In this document: positions 7,455 to 16,872 of the stretch, piece by piece
How the letters are laid out: every line of letters starts with the position of its first letter
How positions within the stretch are numbered: position 1 is the stretch's first letter
Source of the DNA: an uncultured Ectothiorhodospiraceae bacterium
GTDB taxonomy: Bacteria; Pseudomonadota; Gammaproteobacteria; CAMYNG01
NCBI GenBank assembly: GCA_947259765.1
Contig: CAMYNG010000023.1
Location: 1-33,518 of the forward strand
Direction: 5' to 3'
DNA: 33,518 bases
Position numbers and translations under genes: made by a program
Notes under the pieces: generated by a model
Seen by the model: only the letters and a program-made list of their open reading frames with translations
Told to the model about the DNA's origin: nothing
Databases searched by the model: none

Positions 7455-7892
7455 CTAGAAAGGAATATCGTCATCGAACTCACCTGCGGCGGCCGGTTCT
7501 GCCACGGGCGCCGATTGTTTGTTGGCCGGTGCCGAGTCGTAACCTCCGCCGCCGCCACGCGAGTCCAGCATTTGCATCTCATTGGCGACAATTTCAGTCG
7601 TGTAACGATCGTTGCCGTCGCGGTCCTGCCACTTACGGGTTTGCAACCGTCCCTCCACGTAAATCTTGGAACCCTTTTTCAGGTATTCACCCACGATCTC
7701 CGCAAGGCGGCGATAAAATACCACCCGGTGCCACTCCGTTCGTTCCTGCTGTTCACCTGTCTGCTTATCTTTCCAGGATTCACTCGTAGCGAGGGTCACG
7801 TTGGCGACGGCTCCGCCGTTCGGCATATAGCGCACTTCGGGATCCCCGCCCAAATTTCCGATGAGAATAACCTTGTTGATTCCACGCGCCAT
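7455..7892 (-). CDS. ssb: Single-stranded DNA-binding protein
   Basis: SSB of 145 residues, which coats single-stranded DNA in replication, recombination and repair. The OB-fold occupies residues 1-110, opening [19 protein letters not shown] and containing the conserved WHRVVFY strand and the [13 protein letters not shown] segment. A Gly-rich, disordered linker follows. The last six residues, DDDIPF, are the acidic tip used to recruit partner enzymes such as RecQ, PriA and Exo I. The length is somewhat below that of E. coli SSB because the linker is short. A strong AAGGGGGG-type ribosome binding site precedes the ATG. The gene follows the MFS transporter on the same strand after about 200 bases and ends in a clear intrinsic terminator. 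I found no CTGT-N8-ACAG LexA box upstream. Confidence 0.98.
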   Translation of the reverse strand: MARGINKVILIGNLGGDPEVRYMPNGGAVANVTLATSESWKDKQTGEQQERTEWHRVVFYRRLAEIVGEYLKKGSKIYVEGRLQTRKWQDRDGNDRYTTEIVANEMQMLDSRGGGGGYDSAPANKQSAPVAEPAAAGEFDDDIPF

Positions 7893-8099
7893 ATTCTGCC
7901 CCCCTTTCCTGAATTTTACTGAATGTTGATCAAAGCAAGCACGATACCATACTCACCCTCGGTGCACGACGGTGATTTCCGGCGAGCAATTTGCGCCTGG
8001 CGGGCGGAGTTTTCCGTGGGGTTCCTAAGTGTCTGAAACATATGGAACGTAGGCAAAAACTGCAAAAAGTGGAGGTTCTGCCTTTCTGCCCGCGCTCCC

Positions 8100-9488
8100 T
8101 CACCCACTGTCCGGGAGGTCTTCCTGCACGGAAAACTTACCGAGCTCGATTTCGTCCAGAGCATGGTTGTCCACCTTTAAATAAGCAACGCCGTCCTCAG
8201 CAATTACCACGGCTTCAGCAACACCCGCTACGCGGGTCAGCTGAATGGCCAGGTCTCGCGCGGTGGACGCATCCACCCGCCCGACATTCAGCAGACGACT
8301 GTTCAGGTAGGTGGGATTCCGCATGCCGGCCGCAACGACGAGCCACAACAAGGCCAGCGCGGCATTAAACCAGAAAATCGCATTAATCCCATAGACACTC
8401 GCCAGACTACCCCCCAGTGCACCACCCAGAAACGCACCAAAAAATTGTGCGCTGGAAAACGCCCCCATGGCGGTACCCTTGTGCGCCGCGGGTGCGATTT
8501 TAGCCACCAGTGAAGGCAAGCTGGCTTCCAATAAATTGAACGCCGCAAAGAAAATCAATAAAAGAAAAAAAATCGACGTAATCGATGCCTGCGTGTTAGC
8601 CATACCCAGTATCGACGCGCCAAGCACCGCGATGGAGCCGACCATGACCTGCTTCAGGCGACGCTTTTTCTCGGCGACGATGATGAACGGTACAATCACG
8701 ATCATAGACAGAAGCAACACTGGCAAATAGATTTCCCAATGATCCGCCTCTGGCCAGCCAAGCTCGTCGCGAAGCACGAAAGGTATCGCCAGAAACGTCG
8801 CCGTAAGAATACAGTGCAGGATCATGACCCCCAGATCCAGGCGCAACAGCTGCGGATTGGCCAGGGCCTTGCGCAACCAACCCACCTCGACTTCGGCATC
8901 GCGGTGAAATCGTCTGCTCACGGCCGTCGGCACCCACAGCAGGGCCACACCTATTCCTAAAACGGCGAGCACTGCGGTTAGCCAAAAAATTCCCGGGACA
9001 CCCACCCAGCCATGCACCATGGGACCTAGCACCATCGCCAGTGCGAACGAAAAGCCGATACTCATGCCGATCACGGCCATGACCTTCATACGGTGTTCTT
9101 CACGGGTGAGGTCGGCAGCCAAGGCCATTAGGGTGCTGGCAATCGCACCCGCTCCCTGCAAGGCACGTCCCAAGATCACGCCCATCAGGGTGTCCGCAGA
9201 TGCCGCCACGACGCTTCCCAGGGCGAAGACGAGCAGTCCCCCAACAATGACCGGTTTTCGTCCAATGCGGTCAGAGAGCGTTCCCAAAGGAATTTGCAGC
9301 AGGCCCTGAGACAGACCGTAGATTCCAATCGCCAAACCGGCTAGAGCGGGCGTATAACCTTGAATTTGCTGGGCATATAAAGCGAATACCGGCAGAATCA
9401 TGAACATTCCCAACATACGCAGGGAAAAAATACTCGCCAGTGAAACCGCGGTTCTTAATTCGCGGCTGCTAAATGCCTCCTGTCTCAT
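8100..9488 (-). CDS. yajR: MFS transporter with C-terminal YAM domain (YajR-like)
   Basis: Inner-membrane major facilitator of 462 residues; the substrate is unknown, probably a drug or metabolite exported with proton coupling. Twelve hydrophobic helices fill residues about 15-395. The MFS signature after helix 2, GTLSDRIGRKPV, is intact. Residues about 401-462 form a soluble tail (VAGVAEAVVIAEDGVAYLKVD) matching the ferredoxin-like YAM domain that E. coli YajR carries in the cytoplasm; total length is also close to YajR (about 454). Transporters of this type commonly sit between uvrA and ssb in gammaproteobacteria, as here. The start ATG is preceded by only weak Shine-Dalgarno-like sequence. 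The family call is firm; one-to-one orthology with yajR is probable. Confidence 0.85.
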   Translation of the reverse strand: MRQEAFSSRELRTAVSLASIFSLRMLGMFMILPVFALYAQQIQGYTPALAGLAIGIYGLSQGLLQIPLGTLSDRIGRKPVIVGGLLVFALGSVVAASADTLMGVILGRALQGAGAIASTLMALAADLTREEHRMKVMAVIGMSIGFSFALAMVLGPMVHGWVGVPGIFWLTAVLAVLGIGVALLWVPTAVSRRFHRDAEVEVGWLRKALANPQLLRLDLGVMILHCILTATFLAIPFVLRDELGWPEADHWEIYLPVLLLSMIVIVPFIIVAEKKRRLKQVMVGSIAVLGASILGMANTQASITSIFFLLLIFFAAFNLLEASLPSLVAKIAPAAHKGTAMGAFSSAQFFGAFLGGALGGSLASVYGINAIFWFNAALALLWLVVAAGMRNPTYLNSRLLNVGRVDASTARDLAIQLTRVAGVAEAVVIAEDGVAYLKVDNHALDEIELGKFSVQEDLPDSG

Positions 9489-9592
9489 GTCGGGTTACCT
9501 GGGTTTCCTGCATCACATCACGCTCTACACCGCGGTTTCCGGTGAGCAGCTTTGTTTTTCAGTTTGAAGTGCTCGTAAGCTCGATTACCACT

Positions 9593-9622
9593 TTGCGTCT
9601 CCCCATGCAGGCGGCGTATATT
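9593..9622 (+). promoter_or_regulatory. Candidate sigma-70 promoter of uvrA
   Basis: A TTGCGT -35 hexamer (9593-9598) and a TATATT -10 hexamer (9617-9622, five of six consensus) are separated by 18 bases. The -10 box ends 30 bases before the uvrA ATG, so the leader would be short. No LexA operator of the CTGT-N8-ACAG type overlaps it. Assigned by eye only. Confidence 0.45.
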
Positions 9623-9652
9623 AGCAGGTTACGATGTTAATCTAAAAAGCGC

Positions 9653-12517
9653 ATGGACACGATTCACATACGGGGTGCTCGCACCCATAATTTGCAGAAC
9701 GTTGACCTCGATTTACCGCGTGACCGCTTGATTGTTGTCACCGGCCTGTCAGGTTCCGGCAAATCCTCGCTCGCGTTCGATACGATTTATGCCGAAGGAC
9801 AGCGTCGCTATGTCGAGTCCCTATCGGCCTATGCACGCCAGTTTCTTTCCATGATGGAGAAGCCGGACGTCGATCACATCGAAGGCCTGTCACCCGCCAT
9901 TTCCATCGAGCAAAAATCCACTTCGCATAATCCGCGTTCTACGGTCGGTACGATTACGGAAATCTACGACTACCTGCGATTGTTGTTCGCCCGCGCCGGC
10001 GAACCGCGCTGTCCACAACACGATCGCGTGCTGGATGCGCAAACCGTCAGCCAGATGGTTGATCACGTCCTCGCCCTGCCGGAAGGCAGCAAACTCATGC
10101 TACTGGCACCGGTGGTGGATGCCCGCAAGGGTGAACATGTACAGGTGCTCGATATGCTCAAGGCCGAGGGCTTTGTGCGCGCCCGAATCGACGGTGAAGT
10201 TTATGAACTGGACGATACGCCAAAACTGGACCTACGCCGTAAACATACCATTGAGGCCGTCATCGATCGCTTCAAAGTCCGCGCCGAAGTGCAAAGCCGC
10301 CTGGCGGACTCGTTTGAAACCGCGCTGAATCTGACCGACGGTCTGGCTCGCGTGGCCTGGATGGATGGCGGTCAGGCTGACACCGTTTTTTCCGCGCGTT
10401 ACGCCTGTCCATTGTGCGGCTATTCGCTGCCGGAACTGGAACCGCGCCTGTTTTCCTTTAACAACCCGGCCGGCGCCTGTCCGACATGCGATGGCCTGGG
10501 AGTACGACAATTCTTTGATCCGGAACGCATCGTCACTCACGAAAACAACAGTCTCGCGGGCGGCGCAATCCGCGGCTGGGATCGACGCAACGCTTACTAC
10601 TTTCAAATGCTGACATCGCTGGCGCGCCATTACGGCTTCGATATTGATACCCCGTTTTTTGAATTGCCCGACGATATTCGTCAAATCATTTTGCACGGCA
10701 GCGGGGACGAAAGCATCGAGTTAACCTATTATAGTGATCGCGGACGCAGCAGCACCAAAGTCGCCCCATTTGAAGGCGTGATCCCGAACATGCAGCGGCG
10801 CTTTCGTGACACCGAATCCAATGTAGTGCGTGAAGAGCTCAGCAAATACTTGAGCCACCAACCCTGCCCGGACTGCCAGGGAACGCGCCTGAACCATGCG
10901 GCGAGGCATGTGTTTATTGATGAACACTCGCTCCCTGCGATTACCTCCATGCCCGTGGATCGGGCGCAGGCGTTTTTCAGCCAACTGGCCCTGCCCGGCC
11001 GACGCGGCGAGATCGCAAAAAAGATCGTTAAGGAAATCAACCAACGGCTCGATTTTCTGGTCAACGTGGGTCTGGAGTACCTGGCGTTAAACCGCAGTGC
11101 CGAAACTCTTTCCGGTGGTGAAGCCCAGCGTATCCGCCTGGCAAGCCAGATTGGTGCGGGTTTGGTCGGCGTGATGTACATCCTAGACGAACCTTCCATT
11201 GGTCTGCACCAGCGCGACAACCAACGCCTGCTGGATACATTGAATTACCTGCGTGACCTCGGTAACACGGTAATCGTCGTTGAACATGATGAGGAAGCCA
11301 TTCTCAGTGCCGACCACGTCGTCGATATTGGGCCGGGTGCCGGCGTCCATGGTGGCCGCATCGTAGCGCAAGGCACGCCCGCAGAGGTCATGGCAAACCC
11401 GGCGTCACTGACCGGCCAGTACCTCAGCGGTGTGAAACTAATCGCCGTGCCGCAACAGCGCACACCGCCCGATCCCACACGACAAATAAGTCTGCGCGGC
11501 GCGGCCGGCAATAACCTGAAACGCGTAAACATCGACATCCCGTTAGGTTTAATGACGGCGATCACCGGTGTGTCCGGCTCCGGCAAATCGACACTGATCA
11601 ACGACACACTTTATTTGCATGCGGCTATGGCGCTTAACGGTGCGTCTACAGAACCGGCGCCGCTGGACGAAATGTTAGGGCTTGATCAGTGCGACAAAGT
11701 GGTCGACATTGATCAAAGCCCTATCGGCCGCACGCCTCGCTCCAACCCGGCGACTTATACCGGTTTGTTTACACCGATCCGCGAATTGTTTGCCGGCACG
11801 CCGGAAGCACGCGCACGTGGTTACACGCCTGGGCGTTTCAGCTTTAATGTCAAGGGAGGGCGATGCGAAGCCTGCCAGGGGGATGGCGTAATCAAAGTGG
11901 AAATGCATTTTCTACCTGACATCTATGTACCGTGTGACGTTTGCAAAGGCAAACGTTATAACCGTGAAACATTGGAGATCAAATACAAGGGCAAGAATAT
12001 TTTTTCCGTGCTGGAAATGACGGTTGAGGACGCGCTGGGCTTTTTTGACGCTATTCCGGTAGTTAAGCGTAAGCTAAAAACACTAATGGACGTCGGCTTG
12101 TCCTATATTCGTTTGGGTCAAAATGCCACCACGCTTTCCGGCGGTGAGGCACAACGCGTCAAATTGTCACGCGAACTATCCAAACGGGATACCGGTAATA
12201 CGCTATATATTTTAGATGAACCCACCACCGGTTTACATTTTCACGACATTGAACAACTGTTGATCGTGTTACATCGTCTACGCGATCACGGTAATACAGT
12301 GGTTGTCATCGAACATAATCTTGACGTCATCAAAACTGCCGACTGGGTAATCGACATGGGACCGGAAGGTGGTGATAAAGGCGGCACTGTGGTCACCTGC
12401 GGCACACCCGAAAGTATCGCCGATCACAGCACGTCTTATACAGGAAGGTTTCTGCAACCCTTGTTGCAAGGTAAAAAGACATCAAAGCCCAAAGTGCACA
12501 AACGTAAACAAGCCTGA
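9653..12517 (+). CDS. uvrA: Excinuclease ABC subunit A
   Basis: UvrA, the damage-recognition ATPase of nucleotide excision repair; it dimerises, loads UvrB on lesions and then leaves. The 954-residue protein has both ABC modules complete. Walker A motifs are GLSGSGKSS (residues 31-39) and GVSGSGKST (about 639-647). Signature motifs [12 protein letters not shown] and [12 protein letters not shown] lie near 486 and 827, each followed by a YILDEP Walker B. Two CXXC pairs near residues 252 and 276 (CPLC...CPTC) and another set near 738 and 761 (CEAC...CDVC) are the zinc modules. The Lys/Arg-rich C-terminal tail is slightly longer than in E. coli. The gene is divergent from the MFS/ssb pair, an arrangement common in gammaproteobacteria. 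The Shine-Dalgarno sequence is weak (only AAAAAG nearby). Confidence 0.99.
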   Translation: MDTIHIRGARTHNLQNVDLDLPRDRLIVVTGLSGSGKSSLAFDTIYAEGQRRYVESLSAYARQFLSMMEKPDVDHIEGLSPAISIEQKSTSHNPRSTVGTITEIYDYLRLLFARAGEPRCPQHDRVLDAQTVSQMVDHVLALPEGSKLMLLAPVVDARKGEHVQVLDMLKAEGFVRARIDGEVYELDDTPKLDLRRKHTIEAVIDRFKVRAEVQSRLADSFETALNLTDGLARVAWMDGGQADTVFSARYACPLCGYSLPELEPRLFSFNNPAGACPTCDGLGVRQFFDPERIVTHENNSLAGGAIRGWDRRNAYYFQMLTSLARHYGFDIDTPFFELPDDIRQIILHGSGDESIELTYYSDRGRSSTKVAPFEGVIPNMQRRFRDTESNVVREELSKYLSHQPCPDCQGTRLNHAARHVFIDEHSLPAITSMPVDRAQAFFSQLALPGRRGEIAKKIVKEINQRLDFLVNVGLEYLALNRSAETLSGGEAQRIRLASQIGAGLVGVMYILDEPSIGLHQRDNQRLLDTLNYLRDLGNTVIVVEHDEEAILSADHVVDIGPGAGVHGGRIVAQGTPAEVMANPASLTGQYLSGVKLIAVPQQRTPPDPTRQISLRGAAGNNLKRVNIDIPLGLMTAITGVSGSGKSTLINDTLYLHAAMALNGASTEPAPLDEMLGLDQCDKVVDIDQSPIGRTPRSNPATYTGLFTPIRELFAGTPEARARGYTPGRFSFNVKGGRCEACQGDGVIKVEMHFLPDIYVPCDVCKGKRYNRETLEIKYKGKNIFSVLEMTVEDALGFFDAIPVVKRKLKTLMDVGLSYIRLGQNATTLSGGEAQRVKLSRELSKRDTGNTLYILDEPTTGLHFHDIEQLLIVLHRLRDHGNTVVVIEHNLDVIKTADWVIDMGPEGGDKGGTVVTCGTPESIADHSTSYTGRFLQPLLQGKKTSKPKVHKRKQA

Positions 12518-12640
12518 AAACAAACTTTAGCTTCATACATCCATGAAACTCACCGCATGGTTTGAGCACGGACATACGGCCAACAGCAAAGCAGACATTT
12601 AATTACGGGGGTTTGACCGATCCCGCCGGACGAGAAGACG

Positions 12641-13111
12641 TTACATCCGCGCCTGAACCACGTGCCGCTGACGCATTTTTCCCAGTAAAACATTGATTAC
12701 GTTATTTCGTGACAAAAAACTCACAACGGGTTTGCGCCGCACGCCCAGGGCATACCGCAAGCGCTGCATCGCGGAGTTGTTTGGGTCCACAACCTTTCCC
12801 AAGCTAATGGCTTCCAGCGCAAGACGCCGATCGCCGCAGCGTTGCGCCGAACGCGCAAGATTTACAAAAACCTGAGGATCATTAAGTTCCCTGTCCGCCG
12901 CATCACGGCACACAGAAAGGCCATCATCACAGGATCCCAGACAAACAAGCGTCATGCCGTAATAGGAACGTATCAGATTATAGTTTGGTGCAGATTTTGA
13001 AACCTGGCGTTGCAAACGCATAAACATCGCAAGTGCGTCACCGTAGTGACACGCGTTGAGGAGGGTCAGTGCCTGATCAAACAGAGCATCTTGATCATTA
13101 AGATCGGTCAT
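12641..13111 (-). CDS. Small TPR-like protein of unknown function
   Basis: A 156-residue, probably cytosolic helical protein (no signal peptide). It contains two or three TPR-like helix pairs: FDQALTLLNACHYGDALAMF near the N-terminus, YGMTLVCLGSCDDGLSVC in the middle, and VFVNLARSAQRCGDRRLALEA with the following LGKVVDPNNSAMQ. The C-terminus is basic and turns into a Leu/Ile/Val segment. I chose the ATG at 13111 because GGAAAGGA lies a suitable distance upstream; a longer frame reaching 13204 adds 31 residues that look unlike the rest. The gene converges with uvrA with 123 bases between them and no obvious terminator hairpin. TPR repeats mediate protein contacts, but no partner can be named. 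Confidence 0.75.
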   Translation of the reverse strand: MTDLNDQDALFDQALTLLNACHYGDALAMFMRLQRQVSKSAPNYNLIRSYYGMTLVCLGSCDDGLSVCRDAADRELNDPQVFVNLARSAQRCGDRRLALEAISLGKVVDPNNSAMQRLRYALGVRRKPVVSFLSRNNVINVLLGKMRQRHVVQARM

Positions 13112-13314
13112 TAAAGCATCCTTTCCAATGTTCGTTACCGCCCGGTAAACAGCGGGCCGTATTCCAGCCGAACTAAGATAGAGCCATGGGGATCTCCAAG
13201 TCAATAGGCGATTTACGTGATGCGTTGGGTGCCTACGAAAACCTGTCCCAAGAGAGAATTACGTGCGAATATCACACCCCGTCACTATTGAAATCCAGTA
13301 ACACAATTTGGTGA

Positions 13315-13342
13315 TCGATTCCCAAACAAAAGTAAGTATAAT
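13315..13342 (+). promoter_or_regulatory. Candidate promoter of the lipoprotein hydrolase gene
   Basis: A perfect -10 hexamer TATAAT lies at 13337-13342. The best -35 at suitable spacing is TCGATT (13315-13320, 16-base spacer), which is poor, so the promoter may need an activator. The start codon at 13414 is about 70 bases downstream. Confidence 0.4.
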
Positions 13343-13413
13343 TTACTGAATATAGCTTATCGCCTGACATGTTTCCTACAGGGAACAACGGGCCTGAAAA
13401 TGAGAAAATAACG

Positions 13414-14280
13414 ATGTATCCGCTATACTCTTTAGTCTCGAAATTCACACAATCGCTCTCCTTTCTCATATTGCTGGCAGTATTGACTACCGCCTGCGGT
13501 GGCGGCGGTGGAGACGACTCGCCACCTCCTTCCAACACCGGTGCCGGCAACATTAGCCTGGACGCCTCTACTGAGGGTGGCAGCAATACCGCGTTTGCCG
13601 CCGAGCTGCTGGAACAGGGCACCCCGGCAAACAATATTGGTGTGGTCCTGTTACATGGCCGTGGAGGCAATCCGGACACCGCTGTAGTACGCCAGTTACG
13701 CAACGATCTGTTTTTGCGCGGTTATACCACGCTCTCTATACAGGGGCCGGTACCCAGCGGCTTTGCTGAGGGCGGTGGCACTCAACCCCCCTTCCAGAAT
13801 TATATAAACGAATCCGCGACGATTTTTCCGGAGGCCTACGCACGCATCCGGACAGCGATAAACACCCTGCAAGCGCGCAATGTACAAAAGATTGTTGTAA
13901 TCGGATTCAGCATGGGATCGAGAATGGCCAGTGCTCACGTTGCACGTGGGCAAATCGACGAGTTGCCTATAATTGGGTTTGTCGGAATTGGTATGTACAC
14001 CAGCGGCGGCGACCCCTTGGCCACCGATCAGACGCTGGATGAAATTGGCTTGTTAACTACACCGGTACTGGATATCTACGGTGACAACGACACTAACGCC
14101 GCGACAACTGCGGCGATACGCCAGAGCGCATACGTCACTGCGGGGGGCAACAATTACTCGCAGCTCGCCCTTCCATGTGGCGCGGTCACGGGCAATGATT
14201 GTCATAAACTGGTTGGACTGAAAGGTAACAGCAATGCGCCGTTGGAGATGGCAGTCGCGAACTGGATCGCCGGTTTATGA
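13414..14280 (+). CDS. Lipoprotein alpha/beta-hydrolase
   Basis: A 288-residue predicted membrane-anchored serine hydrolase. The signal peptide ends in lipobox LTTAC (Cys28), followed by a Gly5-Asp-Asp-Ser-Pro linker, which suggests a lipid-anchored, outward-placed enzyme. The catalytic part shows the alpha/beta-hydrolase order: an oxyanion region VVLLHGRGG, the nucleophile elbow GFSMGS, an acid in the LDIYGDND turn and a histidine in NDCHKL. The layout resembles carboxylesterases/dienelactone hydrolases and DUF3530-like proteins; the substrate is unknown. I start at the ATG at 13414 because it gives a compact signal peptide. An upstream ATG at 13369 would add 15 unlikely residues. It is a single gene transcribed away from the small TPR gene. 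Confidence 0.85.
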   Translation: MYPLYSLVSKFTQSLSFLILLAVLTTACGGGGGDDSPPPSNTGAGNISLDASTEGGSNTAFAAELLEQGTPANNIGVVLLHGRGGNPDTAVVRQLRNDLFLRGYTTLSIQGPVPSGFAEGGGTQPPFQNYINESATIFPEAYARIRTAINTLQARNVQKIVVIGFSMGSRMASAHVARGQIDELPIIGFVGIGMYTSGGDPLATDQTLDEIGLLTTPVLDIYGDNDTNAATTAAIRQSAYVTAGGNNYSQLALPCGAVTGNDCHKLVGLKGNSNAPLEMAVANWIAGL

Positions 14281-14752
14281 CCTAGTGAAGTTGCGTATAC
14301 ACCGCGCTTTACAATCACCCTAAAATCACGCGGTTCGACCATGGATCTTGGACTCGCCGGCATGTAAGCGCGAATTTTCGTTCCGCGAGGTTAGCGCACC
14401 AACCGTCGCCCTACAGCAGCAAAGGGCAGGCGCTATCGATACAAGCGTTTTTATCGGTTACCTCAACATCGTGACAACAAAATTAACGGAATTCTGTTGC
14501 TCCCCAAGCAAACTGTTACTTTGCCTATGGATTAGACCGGTATTTGGCGCCAAATAATAATTAGACTTGTTATACACAATGTCGAATAATTGACAAAACC
14601 ACCCCCGAAGAGCAATTTGTCGGCGGTGAGACAAAAATTCTTGCCCACTCAACCCATATCGACCATTCCCTCGTTATGGGTCCAGGTACGGAAACCAGAG
14701 AACGTCGCCCGCATGCACTGCATGCTTGCCGGCATTGTTATGAAACTGTGCG
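14281..14752. other. Intergenic region with a 16-bp palindrome
   Basis: No supportable gene. Open frames here are short, lack ribosome binding sites and have unlikely compositions. An imperfect hairpin (ACCGCG at 14301-14306, CGCGGT at 14329-14334, 22-base loop) follows the hydrolase gene but has no T-run. The notable element is the perfect palindrome at 14541-14556, listed separately. AT-rich sequence at 14555-14590 probably holds the promoter of the diguanylate cyclase gene, though no confident -35/-10 pair could be set. Confidence 0.5.
14541..14556. promoter_or_regulatory. Perfect palindrome TATTTGGCGCCAAATA, possible operator
   Basis: A 16-bp sequence identical to its own reverse complement, about 200 bases upstream of the diguanylate cyclase gene and next to AT-rich, promoter-like DNA. 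Such symmetry without a loop suits a dimeric transcription factor better than an RNA hairpin. The cognate regulator is unknown. Confidence 0.4.
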
Positions 14753-16150
14753 ATGAAAGAAAAGAACGAAAAAAGCCCAACACTGCAATGCCTGGGTTCC
14801 GATAATGTCCTGCGGTTGCTTGATCCCCTGAAGTCCAGTCCAGCCGGCAATGTCGTTTTCAAGCAGGTTGCGCATGTTTTGCGTGAGGTTGAGCACACGC
14901 AGGATAAAATCAGCCGCGGCTATGCGTCCGTTCTGCATAGTTTGCTGGGTGTGTTCCGCCAACAGCTGCCCAAAGATTCCCTGCTCTATCTCGAACTCCG
15001 CCTGGTTCAGAAACGCCTGCATCCCCCAATTACATTGTCCGAGCTGGCCACACTACAAACATATATCGAACACGTTGCTCAGCTCATGGGCAGGGTAGCC
15101 GACCCGGATGAAAAGTTATTACAGAATGCCCTGTCCCCGTTGTTAGAGGATTTTAGTGGTGATTTTCAGACCACAGCGCCTGAGCCTGTGGCAGGTCCAC
15201 CGCTGGCTTCGCTTGAGTCTCCCAGCCCCGACGAGACCGAAATCAGTAACGGCGAGCTGGATAGATTCGACGAAGGCAAACTCACCGCCTCGGCAGAAAT
15301 TCGTATTTCATCACTGTATCGACAACGGCTTGATCAGCAACGGCAGGACTTCGAAGCCTTGCAAAACAAATTGGCCAGCAAGGTTTTCGAGACCGTTCGG
15401 CAACAGGAAAAATTCGGCCTGCTGCTCGAAGTTATTCTCGGCAACCTGAAGCAAGCGGCCAGCAAGGAAGACGTAGAGGAAGTTCGATATTACGCCGTAC
15501 AAGAGGTGGAAAAAATGCTCGCCAGTCAGAACCTATTGGTTCGTATGCTCAATGACACCCAGGCGTTTCTGCATCTGGTGCGCAAAAACAGTGAAAAACT
15601 GAGCGAGGAGCTCAAACAGGTCCGCGTGCTCAGCCTCACCGACGAACTGACAGAGCTACCCAATCGCCGCGCATTTCGTCGCCGGCTGGAGGATGAGATC
15701 GGCCGCGCCGAGCGTTACGAATCGCAACTCAGTATCGCTATCCTGGATTTGGACAACTTCAAGCAGATCAATGATTCTTATGGGCATGCCGTTGGTGACG
15801 ATATGCTACGGCTGTTCGCTAAGGAAGTACTGACTATTTTCAGGCACCACGACATGGTCTCACGCTACGGTGGCGAAGAGTTCGCCGTCTTGCTGCCGAA
15901 CACCAGCGAGGAAGGGTCGTTACGAGCACTGCAAAAAGTACGTAACAAGGCCATACAAACGTTCTATGATCACGACGGCGAAACCATTCAAACGCCGACG
16001 TTTTCTGCAGGTGTCGCTGTCTATCACCCGGGCGAAACCGCAGAGTCTCTTATTAACCGCGCCGACGAGTTATTGTACCTCGCAAAACAGGAACGTGACT
16101 GTGTTCGTGTGGCAGAACCTGCCAACGACATCGACATTCCCAGCGAGTAA
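14753..16150 (+). CDS. GGDEF diguanylate cyclase with coiled-coil N-terminus
   Basis: A 465-residue predicted diguanylate cyclase making cyclic di-GMP from two GTP. The GGDEF domain spans about residues 295-450. The active-site loop is SRYGGEEF (GGEEF at 373-377), the allowed Glu variant. The inhibitory RxxD site, RHHD at 364-367, lies the standard five residues before it, so product inhibition should be intact. DELTELPNRRAF and the metal-binding DLDNFKQINDSYGH are also complete. No transmembrane segment or signal peptide is visible, so the enzyme is cytosolic. Residues 1-170 are an unrecognised all-helical domain, followed by a long helix (about 200-290) likely to be a dimerising coiled coil. 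No EAL or HD-GYP domain is present here or in neighbours. The start is tentative because the Shine-Dalgarno sequence is poor. Confidence 0.95.
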   Translation: MKEKNEKSPTLQCLGSDNVLRLLDPLKSSPAGNVVFKQVAHVLREVEHTQDKISRGYASVLHSLLGVFRQQLPKDSLLYLELRLVQKRLHPPITLSELATLQTYIEHVAQLMGRVADPDEKLLQNALSPLLEDFSGDFQTTAPEPVAGPPLASLESPSPDETEISNGELDRFDEGKLTASAEIRISSLYRQRLDQQRQDFEALQNKLASKVFETVRQQEKFGLLLEVILGNLKQAASKEDVEEVRYYAVQEVEKMLASQNLLVRMLNDTQAFLHLVRKNSEKLSEELKQVRVLSLTDELTELPNRRAFRRRLEDEIGRAERYESQLSIAILDLDNFKQINDSYGHAVGDDMLRLFAKEVLTIFRHHDMVSRYGGEEFAVLLPNTSEEGSLRALQKVRNKAIQTFYDHDGETIQTPTFSAGVAVYHPGETAESLINRADELLYLAKQERDCVRVAEPANDIDIPSE

Positions 16151-16329
16151 TTAACTCTTTTTGAAACGAGCCCGCGTTGGTAGTGAGTTCATACTCGAGT
16201 TATCGGGCGAATAGTACACCCCAGGTGACCCGCACTATTTACCCCGGCAACAAACCCAATCTGCCTCAACTTCGGCTATATTATATGCAGGATTCTCCAA
16301 AACCCATTCACAATCCGGAGGGGTTCACC

Positions 16330-16800
16330 ATGGCAATCGCTATAACGCTCAAGGAATTTCTCGATCAGGAAGGTGTGGAATATGAATTGCTGCCGCACCC
16401 GCATACCGCAACAAGTCTGGAAACTGCCGAAGCTGCCCATGTTCCTGGCGATCAACTGGCAAAATCCGTCATCCTTGAAGATGAGACGGGATACGTCATG
16501 GCAGTTATACCCGCCAGTCATCGGCTTGAGATCGGTGCCGTAAGCAGCCAACTCAACCGTCGACTGGGACTCGCTACTGAAGCCGAAGTGGGCGAATTAT
16601 TTAATGACTGCGAATTAGGCGCTATTCCGCCCGTTGGTAACGCTTACGGTGTAGATGTCATCCTTGACGAAAATCTGGTTCGATGCCAGGACGTTTACTT
16701 CGAGGCCGGCGACCATACCGATGTCATTCATGTCACGGGCGAAGATTTTCAGGAACTATTAAATCCGTCAAACCACGGTGAAATAAGTCGGCATTTTTAG
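16330..16800 (+). CDS. YbaK/ProX-type aminoacyl-tRNA deacylase domain protein
   Basis: A 156-residue stand-alone editing-domain protein of the YbaK/EbsC/ProX superfamily, which hydrolyses mischarged tRNAs such as Cys- or Ala-tRNA(Pro). The N-terminus reads as the usual TLKEFLDQEGVEYELLPHPHT lead-in. The conserved lysine is in QLAKSVILED, followed by the MAVIPASHRL strand. The substrate-pocket motif GAIPPVGNAYG is intact and the protein ends with the typical FEAGDHTDVIHV strand. The start at 16330 is supported by GGAGGGG seven bases upstream; a longer frame from 16177 adds 51 residues unlike the family. Which tRNA it edits cannot be told by eye. It is transcribed in the same direction as the diguanylate cyclase, 180 bases downstream. 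Confidence 0.9.
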   Translation: MAIAITLKEFLDQEGVEYELLPHPHTATSLETAEAAHVPGDQLAKSVILEDETGYVMAVIPASHRLEIGAVSSQLNRRLGLATEAEVGELFNDCELGAIPPVGNAYGVDVILDENLVRCQDVYFEAGDHTDVIHVTGEDFQELLNPSNHGEISRHF

Positions 16801-16829
16801 CTTTCTGCAACTTGCAAAATTGGTCGCGT

Positions 16830-16856
16830 ACCGGAGGTCGGCTCAGGACCTCCGGT
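16830..16856. terminator. Hairpin with perfect 10-bp stem, weak terminator or structured 3' end
   Basis: ACCGGAGGTC (16830-16839) pairs perfectly with GACCTCCGGT (16847-16856) around a seven-base loop. It begins 30 bases after the YbaK-type gene's stop. There is no real T-run on either strand (the minus side has only an AATTTT some 10 bases away), so rho-independent termination would be inefficient. It could instead stabilise mRNA ends. Confidence 0.5.
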
Positions 16857-16872
16857 GTCGGTTGATGCAGCG

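Noticed and set aside
7228-7458. 76-codon frame downstream of the TPR gene
   Set aside because: It overlaps the TPR gene end and the ssb terminator and reads as low-complexity basic sequence.
10232-10696. 154-codon minus-strand frame inside uvrA
   Set aside because: Antisense shadow of a highly conserved gene.
14348-14557. 69-codon frame between the hydrolase and the cyclase
   Set aside because: It spans the palindrome, lacks a ribosome binding site and has no recognisable features.
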